Positions 35,854-43,627 of a DNA stretch of 64,000 nt are shown here, piece by piece. Origin of the DNA: Miltoncostaea sp963762825 (GTDB lineage: Bacteria; Actinomycetota; Thermoleophilia; Miltoncostaeales; Miltoncostaeaceae); NCBI GenBank assembly GCA_963762825.1, contig CAVXLZ010000001.1:434001-498000 (forward strand). The letters are read 5' to 3'. The notes under the pieces were generated by a model. That model had not been told where the DNA came from and made no database searches. It saw nothing but the letters and a program-made list of their open reading frames with translations. Each line of letters opens with the position of its first letter. Position 1 is the first letter of the stretch. A program made the translations under genes and the position numbers.

Positions 35854-37851
35854 GTGGATTCCGAGGCCAAGCGGGGCGTGCTCCTCGTCGGCGATCACGA
35901 TGGCGCGGAGGATGTGCTCGTCGGGGGGGCCGGGCATGCCCTTGTGCACGTCGTGGGTGGGCCGGCCGAGGCGCTTCGACACGTGCGCGATGACGCGTCG
36001 ATCGGTCTGGTCATCGCGGTCTGCGACGGGCCGGATCCGGGGTGGGATGAGGCGATCGTCGCCCTGCGGGCGAGCGGGGTGGCATGCGTCGTGGCCTGCC
36101 CGGCGTCCGCTCTGGAGGCGCTGGTGGACCCGGCGCTCTCCCATGCGCCCGGCCGCCCGGTGGGCGCGGGGGAGATCGCGGAGGAGGAGCGGATCGTCAG
36201 CGACACCGTCGTCCGCATGTTCGGTGGCGATCTCGACGTCGAGGGCACGATCGATCTCATCGTGACGGCCGCACGGCGCGCGATGAGGGCGGATCGGGCC
36301 ACCTGCTACGTGCACGCCGAGGGCGGCGGCAGCGTCGGCTCGGTGCACACCACGGAGGCCGACCCGCGTCTCAGGGCGTTCCTCGAGGCCGCGCGCGGGC
36401 GCACCAAGGCCGAGATGCCCGTGTGGCAGCTGATCCTCGAGAATCCGACCCGGACGATGGTGATCGAGGATCTCGCGGGCCATCCCCACGTGCCCCAGAC
36501 GATCGTCCGCGGCCTCGGGGCCGGTGCCCTGGTGGGCATCCGCCTCGAGCACCCCTCGGTTCGCAGCGACGGCGCCCCCGAGCTGCTCGGGACGCTGTTC
36601 CTCTCCTTCGAGCAGGCCCGCAGGTTCACGACCCGCGAGCGCGCGGTCGCCGAGAGCCTCGCGGGCATGGCAGCGGTGGCCCTCGCCAATGCCCGGCTGC
36701 ACGCCGACTCGGTGCGCAGCGCGATCGAGGTGCAGGCCCGCGCGACGATCGATCCGCTGACCGGGCTCGCCAACCACCGCTCCTTTCAGGAGCGCCTCGC
36801 TCATGAGGTGACCCGGGCCCAGCGCCATGGCCGCAGCCTCTCGCTCGCCCTCGTGGACATCGACCGGTTCCGCGGGGTCAACGAGCAGCACGGCCACGGC
36901 GCGGGCGACCGCGTTCTCTCGGAGATCTCGGGACTGTTGCGCTCGGTGGCCCGCCAGGCCGACCTCCTCGCGCGGGTCGGGGGCGAGGAGATCGCCTGGT
37001 TGATGCCCGAGACCGAGGCCATGGACGCGTGGCAGGCCGTCGATCGCGCGCGCGAGCTCGTCTCCCGGACGATGCTGCCCGAGGTGGGTCAGGTGACCGT
37101 CTCGGCCGGCGTCTGCGATCTCGGCAGGGCCGGCTCGGCGGCGGAGTTGCTGCGGCTCTCCGAGGGTGCCCTCTACTGGGCCAAGCAGCATGGGCGCGAT
37201 GTCGCCTTCCTCTACACGCCGGCCGTGGTGGAAGAGCTGTCGGCCGAGGAGCGGGCCGACCGGCTCCATCGCATCCAGGCGCTCCAGAGCATCCGTGTGC
37301 TCGCCCGCGCGGTCGATGCCAAGGACCCGTCAACTCGTGAGCACTCGGAGCGCGTGGCCGATCTCGCGGTTGCGATCGCGACCGCGCTCGACTGGGACGC
37401 GGAGCGCCTGGTACGCCTGCGGGAGGCCGGGCTCGTGCACGACGTCGGAAAGATCGGGATCCCGGACAGGGTCCTCTTCAAGCCGGCGCGGTTGACCGTG
37501 GCCGAGTACGAGGAGATCACCCGGCACGCGGCCATCGGCGCTGAGATGGTTGCCGACGTGCTCACCCCGGAGCAGGTCTCCTGGGTACGGGGCCACCATG
37601 AGCGCTTGGATGGAAGGGGCTACCCGGACGGGCTGGCAGGCGAGTTGATCCCCGACGGCGCGCGGGTGCTCGCGCTGGCCGACGCCTGGGATGTCATGAC
37701 CTCAGAGCGCTTCTACCACGAGCCTCTGAGCATCGAGGAGGCGCTCGCAGAATGCCGCCGCTGCTCCGGCACGCAGTTCTCCGGGGAGCTTGTCCGGGAG
37801 ATCGAGAGGCTCGTCGAGACGGGTGCGATCACCGGCCTGTCGGCCGCCTGA
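35854..37851 (+). CDS. GGDEF and HD-GYP protein (c-di-GMP turnover) with degenerate receiver and GAF
   Basis: 665 soluble residues: a degenerate receiver-like part (1-110), GAF (about 115-285), GGDEF (about 295-455) and HD-GYP (about 480-655). GGDEF has DPLTGLANH and DIDRF, but the active loop reads GGEEI (near 374) instead of GG[DE]EF. HD-GYP keeps HDVGKIGIPD (near 528) and HHERLDGRGYPDGL. It may make and degrade c-di-GMP, or be mainly a phosphodiesterase. GTG start; a small dyad CCTGA-cgt-TCAGG (35825-35837) lies upstream. A PilZ synthase at 54966 is a plausible target. Confidence 0.92.
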   Translation: MDSEAKRGVLLVGDHDGAEDVLVGGAGHALVHVVGGPAEALRHVRDDASIGLVIAVCDGPDPGWDEAIVALRASGVACVVACPASALEALVDPALSHAPGRPVGAGEIAEEERIVSDTVVRMFGGDLDVEGTIDLIVTAARRAMRADRATCYVHAEGGGSVGSVHTTEADPRLRAFLEAARGRTKAEMPVWQLILENPTRTMVIEDLAGHPHVPQTIVRGLGAGALVGIRLEHPSVRSDGAPELLGTLFLSFEQARRFTTRERAVAESLAGMAAVALANARLHADSVRSAIEVQARATIDPLTGLANHRSFQERLAHEVTRAQRHGRSLSLALVDIDRFRGVNEQHGHGAGDRVLSEISGLLRSVARQADLLARVGGEEIAWLMPETEAMDAWQAVDRARELVSRTMLPEVGQVTVSAGVCDLGRAGSAAELLRLSEGALYWAKQHGRDVAFLYTPAVVEELSAEERADRLHRIQALQSIRVLARAVDAKDPSTREHSERVADLAVAIATALDWDAERLVRLREAGLVHDVGKIGIPDRVLFKPARLTVAEYEEITRHAAIGAEMVADVLTPEQVSWVRGHHERLDGRGYPDGLAGELIPDGARVLALADAWDVMTSERFYHEPLSIEEALAECRRCSGTQFSGELVREIERLVETGAITGLSAA

Positions 37852-37991
37852 CGCTCGCGGGCGGCGACCGACGTGTCGCTCAGCCCGAGAACCGAGCGAA
37901 CGCGACGGTACCCGGCGTAGGCGAGTGGTCCACCGATGAGCGTCCCGGCGTGGAGGGCGGTTCCGACTCCACCGACGCACTCCATGCACAT
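37713..37991 (-). CDS. Candidate small protein (92 aa), convergent and overlapping the GGDEF gene
   Basis: The ATG at 37991 has GGAG 7 nt upstream and opens a frame beginning MCMECVGGVGTALHAGTLIGG, a Cys pair followed by a hydrophobic segment (about 8-28) and YRRVRSVLGLSDTS. The last 45 codons run antisense through the end of the HD-GYP gene (139-bp overlap) and look less protein-like, so the true stop might be obscured by an indel. Not recognised. It would otherwise be the only content of the 205-bp gap. Confidence 0.42.
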   Translation of the reverse strand: MCMECVGGVGTALHAGTLIGGPLAYAGYRRVRSVLGLSDTSVAARERQAADRPVIAPVSTSLSISRTSSPENCVPEQRRHSASASSMLRGSW

Positions 37992-38056
37992 GCCGATTCT
38001 CCAACGTCTCGGCCGGGAGGGCGACACGCACCGTAGCGGACGGGCAGGATTGCGGC

Positions 38057-39547
38057 GTGGGCGATGAGATCGCGATCGAGAGCTTCGACGACGAGGACCA
38101 CCGGCGGTTCGCAGCGCGCTGCCGTGAGGGGCTCGTCGCACTCGCCGATCTCCTGGCCCGCCCCGGGTTCGGGTCGGGCGAGCCCTCGATCGGGGTGGAG
38201 CTGGAGATCGGCCTGATCGACGCCGGCGCGCAGCCCGCCCAGGCGAACCAGGCGGTGCGCGAGGCCGCGGGGGACCCGCGCATCGAGCTGGAGCTCGATC
38301 GCTTCAACCTCGAGCTCAACTCGCGCCCGGTCCCACTGGCGGGCCGGCCCCTCGCGACCCTCGGCGACGACCTCGCGGGCGGCCTCGCCGCCGTGGAGGA
38401 GGCGGCGGCGAGCGTTGGTGCCCGCGCCATCGCCGTGGGGATCCTCCCCACTCTGCGGGCCGAGCACCTCGGGCCCGGGGCGATGAGCGACTCACCGCGC
38501 TTCCGTGCCCTCGGCGGCGGCCTGCTGGGGCTGCGGGGCGGGCCCTTCCACATCGAGATCGACGGCGACGAGCCACTTCGGATGAGCTGGGACGACCTCA
38601 CCCTCGAGGGCGCGGCCACCGGGCTTCACGTCCACCTGCGCGTCCCTCCGAGCGCCTTCGCAGCCGCCTTCAACGCCGCCCAGACCACGGTCGCGCCGGT
38701 CCTGGCCGCGTGCACCAACTCACCCCTGCTGCTCGAGAGGCTCCTCTGGCACGAGACGCGTGTCGCCCTGTTCGGTCAGGCGGTCGACGACCGGGCCCCG
38801 GTGGGAGGGGCGTGGCTGCCCTCGCGGGCGTCGTTCGGTCATGGCTGGATCGCGGGCCCCCACGAGCCGTTCGCCGAGAGCGTCGCTCTCCACGTGCCGA
38901 TCCTGCCGATCGTGGGGCACGAGGACGCGGCGGCCGTCCTGGCCGCGGGGGGCGTGCCGAGGCTCGACGAGCTGCGCCTCCACCATGGCACCGTGTGGCG
39001 ATGGAACCGGGCCGTCTTCGCTCCGGGAGGCGATGCCCATCTGCGCATCGAGATGAGGGCACTTCCGGCGGGGCCATCTCTCATCGACATGCGCGCCAAC
39101 GTCGCCTTCCTCACCGGATTGACGGTCGCCCTGGCGCCCCAGATGGAGTGGATGGCGCGCTCGATGCCCTTCGAGTTCGCGCGACGCAACTTCTATGCCG
39201 CCGCGCGCCAGGGCCTCGAGGCGATGTTGCTGTGGCCCTCCCGTGAGGCGCCGTCGCCGCGTCCCTGGCCGGCGCGTGAGCTGATCGCGAGCCTCCTTCC
39301 GGTGGCGCGCGTCGGCCTGACCGGCTTCGGCGTGGACCCGTCTGAGGCCGACCTCCTGCTCGGAGTGATCGCCGAGCGGGTGGAGTCGGGGCAGACCGGC
39401 TCGGTCTGGCAGCGTCGCGCCCTTGCCGCACTGGAGCGCGACCGCACCCGCGGCGCCGCCCTGGCCGCGATGACCGAGGCATACCTCGAGCGTTCGGCGG
39501 ACGGCGAACCGGTGCACCGGTGGAGCATCCCCGGCCGACGTCTCTGA
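38057..39547 (+). CDS. Glutamate-cysteine ligase-like protein (GCS2 family)
   Basis: 496 residues of the carboxylate-amine ligase GCS2 group. IGVELEIGLID holds the metal-binding Glu residues; ELDRFNLELNSRP, TGLHVHLRVP and HLRIEMRALPAGPSLIDMRANVAF are family landmarks. Related enzymes join glutamate to cysteine or another amine using ATP (gamma-glutamylcysteine, ergothioneine or mycothiol-type routes). No glutathione synthase or egt genes adjoin, so the amine acceptor is unknown. GTG start. Confidence 0.85.
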   Translation: MGDEIAIESFDDEDHRRFAARCREGLVALADLLARPGFGSGEPSIGVELEIGLIDAGAQPAQANQAVREAAGDPRIELELDRFNLELNSRPVPLAGRPLATLGDDLAGGLAAVEEAAASVGARAIAVGILPTLRAEHLGPGAMSDSPRFRALGGGLLGLRGGPFHIEIDGDEPLRMSWDDLTLEGAATGLHVHLRVPPSAFAAAFNAAQTTVAPVLAACTNSPLLLERLLWHETRVALFGQAVDDRAPVGGAWLPSRASFGHGWIAGPHEPFAESVALHVPILPIVGHEDAAAVLAAGGVPRLDELRLHHGTVWRWNRAVFAPGGDAHLRIEMRALPAGPSLIDMRANVAFLTGLTVALAPQMEWMARSMPFEFARRNFYAAARQGLEAMLLWPSREAPSPRPWPARELIASLLPVARVGLTGFGVDPSEADLLLGVIAERVESGQTGSVWQRRALAALERDRTRGAALAAMTEAYLERSADGEPVHRWSIPGRRL

Positions 39548-39554
39548 CGCGCTC

Positions 39555-39941
39555 CTAGCCCTCGCCGGCGGGATCGGCGTCGTCCGGGGGCACCGGCACC
39601 GGCCGGCGATCCGGGCCGATGGCGACCATCGTGAAGTGGCCGACCGTGCATTGCTCGGCGGTCCCCGCGACCGGGTTCTCCTTGCTCACCTCGACCCTCA
39701 CCCGCATGCTCGTGCGCCCGACGGAGATCACGCGTGCCACCACCTCGACGAGATCGCCCTGCACGATCGGCACGCTGAACGCGATGTCCTCGATCGCAGC
39801 CGTGACGACCGTCGAGCGCGCGCGGCGCATCGCCGCGAAGCCCGCGGCCTTGTCCATCCACGAGACGAGCGTTCCCCCGAAGAGATTCCCCTGGGGGTTG
39901 GTGTCCGTGGGGAAGACCGATTCCAGCAGTCGCGCGTGCAT
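39555..39941 (-). CDS. Acyl-CoA thioesterase, hotdog fold (YciA/BACH type)
   Basis: A 128-residue single hotdog domain. NPQGNLFGGTLVSWMDKAAGFAAMR gives the catalytic Asn/Asp helix of the acyl-CoA hydrolase group; VVTAAIEDIAFSVPIVQGD is the second landmark. It cleaves acyl-CoA in the cytoplasm; chain length is not readable. ATG with GAGGAGA upstream. It converges with the GCS2 gene (7-bp gap). Confidence 0.9.
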   Translation of the reverse strand: MHARLLESVFPTDTNPQGNLFGGTLVSWMDKAAGFAAMRRARSTVVTAAIEDIAFSVPIVQGDLVEVVARVISVGRTSMRVRVEVSKENPVAGTAEQCTVGHFTMVAIGPDRRPVPVPPDDADPAGEG

Positions 39942-40060
39942 TCCGTCTCCTCGTCGGGTGACACCCCGCCTGCCGGCGAGACCGGCTCAACCCTACGAGA
40001 GCGAGCGGCGCCGGTTCATCCCGGGTGCGATCAGCCCGGCGCGTTCGCAGGCCTTCTCAG

Positions 40061-40085
40061 GCACCTGCCCGTGACGGGCAGGTGC
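40061..40085. repeat. Perfect 11-bp hairpin in the divergent gap before the HAD gene
   Basis: GCACCTGCCCG (40061-40071) and CGGGCAGGTGC (40075-40085) pair around TGA. It lies between divergently transcribed genes, so a normal terminator is not expected. It starts where the transporter-like remnant begins and may be the old border of a lost gene, or an operator. Confidence 0.5.
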
Positions 40086-40220
40086 GGCGCGCTGCACTCG
40101 TGGGCGCTCGCCGGCTCCCGGCTGGGCGACGTCGCCGCCGGCCTGTGCTGGACTGCCGGGATCATGCCGGTCTTCGTCCCACTCTCGATCCGCAGCCGCC
40201 ACCGAGGAGGGGCGGGGTGA
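40071..40220 (+). pseudogene. Possible C-terminal remnant of an ABC-2 permease
   Basis: A 49-codon frame whose end, DVAAGLCWTAGIMPVFVPLSIRSRHR-like (40131-40203), resembles the last helix and basic tail of DrrB-type permeases. No permease sequence precedes it and no ATPase adjoins. Its TGA overlaps the GTG of the HAD gene (GTGA), so the pair once were, or still are, translationally coupled. It could also be a genuine microprotein. Similarity is by eye only. Confidence 0.35.
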
Positions 40221-40870
40221 TCCGCGCGGTCGTCTTCGACATGGACGGCGTGCTCATCTCGTCCGAGGAGGTGTGGGACGAAGTGCGCGAGGGCTTCGCG
40301 CGCGAAACCGGAGGGCGCTGGGGCCCCGAGGCGCACCACGACATGATGGGCATGAGCACCCCCGAGTGGACCGCCTACATGCAGGAGCGGGTCGGGATAC
40401 CCCTCTCGCCGGCGGAGATCGAGGACGAGGTGGTCCGGCGGCTCATCGCTCGCTATCGCTCGGACCTGCCCCTGATGGAGGGCTCCCGCGAGGCGGTCGG
40501 CGCCCTGGCCAGCCGCCTGCCGCTCGGGCTGGCGAGCTCGTCGAGTCGCCGGCTGATCGACGCTGTGCTGGGGCTCGCCAGCCTGGCCGAGGCCTTCGCG
40601 GTGACCGTATCCTCGGAGGAGGTCGCCCGCGGTAAGCCCTCTCCCGACGTCTACCTGCGCGCCCTGGAGGAGCTGGGGGTGGAGCCGTCGCACGCCGTGG
40701 CCGTCGAGGACTCGGGTGCGGGGATCCGCGCGGCGGTGGCCGCCGGCATGCGGGTGGTCGCGATTCCCAACGCCCTCTATCCGCCGCCTGAGGAAGCGCT
40801 TGCGCTTGCGACGACGGTCTTGGAGTCGATCGCAGACCTCACCCCCGAGCGCATCTTCGGCCGGGGCTGA
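40217..40870 (+). CDS. HAD-superfamily phosphatase/phosphomutase (subfamily IA)
   Basis: A 217-residue cytoplasmic HAD enzyme: motif I FDMDGVL (two Asp), motif II LASSSSRR, motif III Lys in RGKPSPDVY and motif IV VEDSGAGIRAA. The helical cap between motifs I and II suits beta-phosphoglucomutase or small phosphosugar phosphatases; the substrate is not certain. GTG start at 40217 overlaps the upstream short frame. Confidence 0.9.
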   Translation: MIRAVVFDMDGVLISSEEVWDEVREGFARETGGRWGPEAHHDMMGMSTPEWTAYMQERVGIPLSPAEIEDEVVRRLIARYRSDLPLMEGSREAVGALASRLPLGLASSSSRRLIDAVLGLASLAEAFAVTVSSEEVARGKPSPDVYLRALEELGVEPSHAVAVEDSGAGIRAAVAAGMRVVAIPNALYPPPEEALALATTVLESIADLTPERIFGRG

Positions 40871-40929
40871 CGTTGCGCGCCCCGGGGCGGGGGCGCGAGG
40901 ATGTGGGAGAGCGATTCGAGGGAGGTCGG

Positions 40930-42045
40930 GTGTCTGAGGTCAGGGTGCTCGTGGGCACGCGAAAGGGCGCCTTCGTCCTGCGTTCGGACGGTGGCCGAAG
41001 CGACTGGCGGGTGGAGGGCCCGCACTTCGGGGGGTGGGAGGTGATGCACGTACACGGCTCGCCCGCCGATCCGGACCGTCTCTACGCGTCGCAGTGGACC
41101 GGCTGGCACGGCCAGGTCGTGCAGCGCTCGAACGACGGCGGGCGCACCTGGCAGCCGGTGGGCAACGGCTTCGCCTACGAGGGCCAGACCGGGACGCACC
41201 GGTGGTACGACGGAACCCCTCACCCGTGGGAGTTCAAGCGGGTCTGGCACCTCGAGCCCTCCCCCGAGGGTCCGGACACGGTCTTCGCCGGTGGCGAGGA
41301 TGCCGGCCTCTTCCGCTCCGTCGACGGCGGGGCCACCTGGACCGAGCTGCCGTCGTTGCGGAGGGGTGCGAGCGGATCGGACTGGGCGCCCGGTGCGGGT
41401 GGCCTCTGCCTGCACACGATCATCATCGACCCGACCGACACGCGGCGCATGTTCGTCGCGATCTCGGCCGCCGGAGCCTTCGCGACCGAGGACGGCGGCG
41501 CAACCTGGCGCATCGCGACCGGGGGACTGCGGTCGGACTTCCTTCCGGATCCGACAGCCCCGGTCGGCCACTGCGTCCACAACCTGGCGATGCATCCCGC
41601 CCGGCCCGACGTGCTGTTCATGCAGAAGCACTGGGATGTGTGCCGCAGCGACGACGCGGGCCGCAACTGGACCGAGGTCAGCGGAGACCTTCCGAGCGAC
41701 TTCGGCTTTCCGATCAGCGTCCACGCTCACGAGCCGGACACGATCTACGTGGTCCCGATCACGAGCGACTCCGAGCACTTCCCGCCGGAGGGGCGCCTGC
41801 GGGTGGCGCGGAGCCGCACCGGAGGCGGCGAGTGGGAGCTGCTCACGAGGGGGCTCCCGCAGGAGCACTGCTACGTCAACGTGCTGAGGGACGCGATGGC
41901 CGTCGACTCCCTCGATGACTGCGGCGTCTACTTCGGGACCACCGGAGGCCAGGTCTACTGCTCTGCGGACGCCGGCGACAGCTGGGCACCGATCGTCGAG
42001 CACCTGCCCGCGGTGCTCTCGGTGGAGGTGCAGACGCTCGAGTGA
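40930..42045 (+). CDS. BNR/Asp-box repeat beta-propeller (sialidase/Vps10-like)
   Basis: 371 residues and no signal peptide. Five Asp-box repeats are seen: SNDGGRTW, SVDGGATW, TEDGGATW, SDDAGRNW and SADAGDSW, spaced as in a propeller. True sialidase catalytic residues are not apparent, so an enzymatic role is doubtful. GTG 40930 has GGAGG upstream and replaces a longer frame to 40873 with no site. The MoaD-like gene follows with a GTGA overlap, implying a functional pair. Confidence 0.82.
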   Translation: MSEVRVLVGTRKGAFVLRSDGGRSDWRVEGPHFGGWEVMHVHGSPADPDRLYASQWTGWHGQVVQRSNDGGRTWQPVGNGFAYEGQTGTHRWYDGTPHPWEFKRVWHLEPSPEGPDTVFAGGEDAGLFRSVDGGATWTELPSLRRGASGSDWAPGAGGLCLHTIIIDPTDTRRMFVAISAAGAFATEDGGATWRIATGGLRSDFLPDPTAPVGHCVHNLAMHPARPDVLFMQKHWDVCRSDDAGRNWTEVSGDLPSDFGFPISVHAHEPDTIYVVPITSDSEHFPPEGRLRVARSRTGGGEWELLTRGLPQEHCYVNVLRDAMAVDSLDDCGVYFGTTGGQVYCSADAGDSWAPIVEHLPAVLSVEVQTLE

Positions 42046-42377
42046 CGAGCGTCCGGGTGGCCCTCCCGACCCATCTGCGGACCCTTGCCGGGGTCGGGTC
42101 GGAGGTGCGCGTTGACGTGCCGGAGGCCCCCACCCTCGCCGACGCCCTCGAAGCGCTCGAGTCGGACCATCCGGCGCTCCGCGGGACGATCCGCGATCGG
42201 GCCACGGGCATCCGCCGGCCCTTCATCCGCTACATCGCGAGCGGTGAGGATCTCTCGCACGAGGAGCCGGACACGCCACTGCCCGAGGCGGTCGTGCGCG
42301 GAGACGACGCCCTCCGCGTCGTGGGCGCGATCGCCGGTGGGGCGCTTCACCCCGACCCGGGGTGGGCGCGCGGATAG
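42042..42377 (+). CDS. MoaD/ThiS-family ubiquitin-like protein with C-terminal extension
   Basis: 111 residues of beta-grasp fold: VRVALPTHLRTLAG at the N-terminus and DALRVVGAIAGG near the end. MoaD/ThiS proteins end in Gly-Gly, which is adenylated or thiocarboxylated. Here GG is followed by 11 more residues (ALHPDPGWARG), so activation would need trimming or the protein is not a sulfur carrier. No moaE, thi or E1-like gene is near. Coupled to the BNR protein. Confidence 0.8.
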   Translation: MTSVRVALPTHLRTLAGVGSEVRVDVPEAPTLADALEALESDHPALRGTIRDRATGIRRPFIRYIASGEDLSHEEPDTPLPEAVVRGDDALRVVGAIAGGALHPDPGWARG

Positions 42378-42435
42378 GTAACCCGGGATGGGCGGGGCGC
42401 GATGTGGTGGCCGGGAACCGCCCGTGCGGGCTGTC

Positions 42436-42470
42436 GGCCAATTGGACCTCTGCTTGCGGTCCAATTGGCC
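42436..42470. repeat. Perfect 13-bp inverted repeat with two CCAATTGG boxes
   Basis: GGCCAATTGGACC (42436-42448) and GGTCCAATTGGCC (42458-42470) are exact reverse complements around a 9-nt spacer. Each arm holds the 8-bp palindrome CCAATTGG, 23 bp apart (two helical turns). It lies 58 bp after the MoaD-like gene and 156 bp before the exchanger: a two-site operator, or a stable hairpin/terminator without a U tract. Confidence 0.6.
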
Positions 42471-42625
42471 AGGACCCCTGACGGCGCCACGGCCGTTCCG
42501 GAGCGAGGTGCCGGCGTCCCTCTGTACCATCGCCACCGCCTCGGCCGGGCCCGGGCGCGACCCACGCATGGCGTGAAGCAGCGCGTCGGGTCGCTCCTGC
42601 TGGACCTCGGATCTCTGGGGGAACG

Positions 42626-43588
42626 ATGCTGCTGAACCTGGTCGCCTGCGTCGCGGGCATCGCGATCCTCGTCGTCGCCGCGGACGCGTTCGTGCTCGGC
42701 GCGGCCCGTCTGGCGATTCGCCTCGCGATCGCCCCGGTGATCGTCGGAGCGATCGTGATCGGCTTCGGCACGAGCTCGCCGGAGTTGCTCGTCGGCATCA
42801 TCGCGTCCGCGAGCGGGGAGATCGATCTGGCCCTGGGCAGCGTCGTCGGCAGCAACGCCGCGAACCTGACCCTGGTGGCGGGCATCGCGGCGACCGTCAC
42901 CCCTCTCGCGGTCACGAGCCGCATCCTCCGCCGCGAGGTCCCCCTCGTGGCGGGCGCGGCGGTCGCGATCCTGCTCGTCCTGGCCCTCGATCTCGGCAGG
43001 CCCGGGGGAGCCCTGCTGCTGGGCGCCTTCGTGGGATCGCTGGTGCTGATACTCCGTCGCGACGGCGGGGAGGGGGAGGGGGAGGGGGACGAGCTCGAGC
43101 GCGAGGCGAGCGACTTCCTCATCGAGCCCGAGCGGGCGTCGCGTTCGATGCGGCCCGACCTCGCCCGGCTGATCGCCGGCCTCGCCGGGACCCTCCTCGG
43201 TGCGCAGGCCCTCGTCTGGGGCTCCACGGGGATCGCCGACCGGGCCGATCTCTCGGGCGGGGTCGTCGGGCTCACCCTCGTCGCGGTCGGGACCTCGCTG
43301 CCGGAAATCGCCACGGCAACCCAGGCGGCCCGGCGCGGTCAGGGCGAGCTGGTCGCCGGCAACGTGCTGGGCAGCTGCCTGTTCAACGGACTGGCGATCG
43401 CCGGGCTCGCAGCGATGGTCGGAGGGACGACGGTCGGGAGCGAGATCACCCTCATCGCCGCCCCGGCGACCCTCGCCGTCACGCTCCTCGCGGCGGTGAC
43501 GATGTGGAGCGGGCGCTCGATCCGGCGCGCCGAGGGCGTGCTCCTCATCATCGCGTGGATCGGCCTGGTCATCCTGCTCGCCATCTAG
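42626..43588 (+). CDS. Na+/Ca2+ exchanger family (CaCA, YrbG-like) membrane protein
   Basis: 320 residues and 10 helices in two inverted halves. The alpha repeats are IGFGTSSPELLVG (about 47-59) and VAVGTSLPEIATA (about 222-234), each followed by a GN/GS helix (GSVVGSNAANL, GNVLGSCLFNGLA). The acidic Glu of both repeats is intact. The central cytoplasmic loop is rich in Gly-Glu (148-156). It exchanges Ca2+ or another cation for Na+/H+. ATG start. No regulator adjoins. Confidence 0.93.
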   Translation: MLLNLVACVAGIAILVVAADAFVLGAARLAIRLAIAPVIVGAIVIGFGTSSPELLVGIIASASGEIDLALGSVVGSNAANLTLVAGIAATVTPLAVTSRILRREVPLVAGAAVAILLVLALDLGRPGGALLLGAFVGSLVLILRRDGGEGEGEGDELEREASDFLIEPERASRSMRPDLARLIAGLAGTLLGAQALVWGSTGIADRADLSGGVVGLTLVAVGTSLPEIATATQAARRGQGELVAGNVLGSCLFNGLAIAGLAAMVGGTTVGSEITLIAAPATLAVTLLAAVTMWSGRSIRRAEGVLLIIAWIGLVILLAI

Positions 43589-43592
43589 CCGC

Positions 43593-43621
43593 TTGACGTG
43601 GATCGGGTCCGGGAATAGACA
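43593..43621 (+). promoter_or_regulatory. Promoter for the acyl-CoA ligase (TTGACG, 17-bp spacer, TAGACA)
   Basis: TTGACG (43593-43598) and TAGACA (43616-43621) have the ideal 17-bp spacing. The -10 ends 6 nt before GTG 43628, so transcription should start on or next to the GTG: a leaderless message. Confidence 0.68.
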
Positions 43622-43627
43622 AGCCGG

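Noticed and set aside
40930..42045. Calling the BNR protein a sialidase
   Set aside because: Asp-boxes are present but the arginine triad and catalytic Tyr/Glu of sialidases are not visible, and there is no signal peptide.
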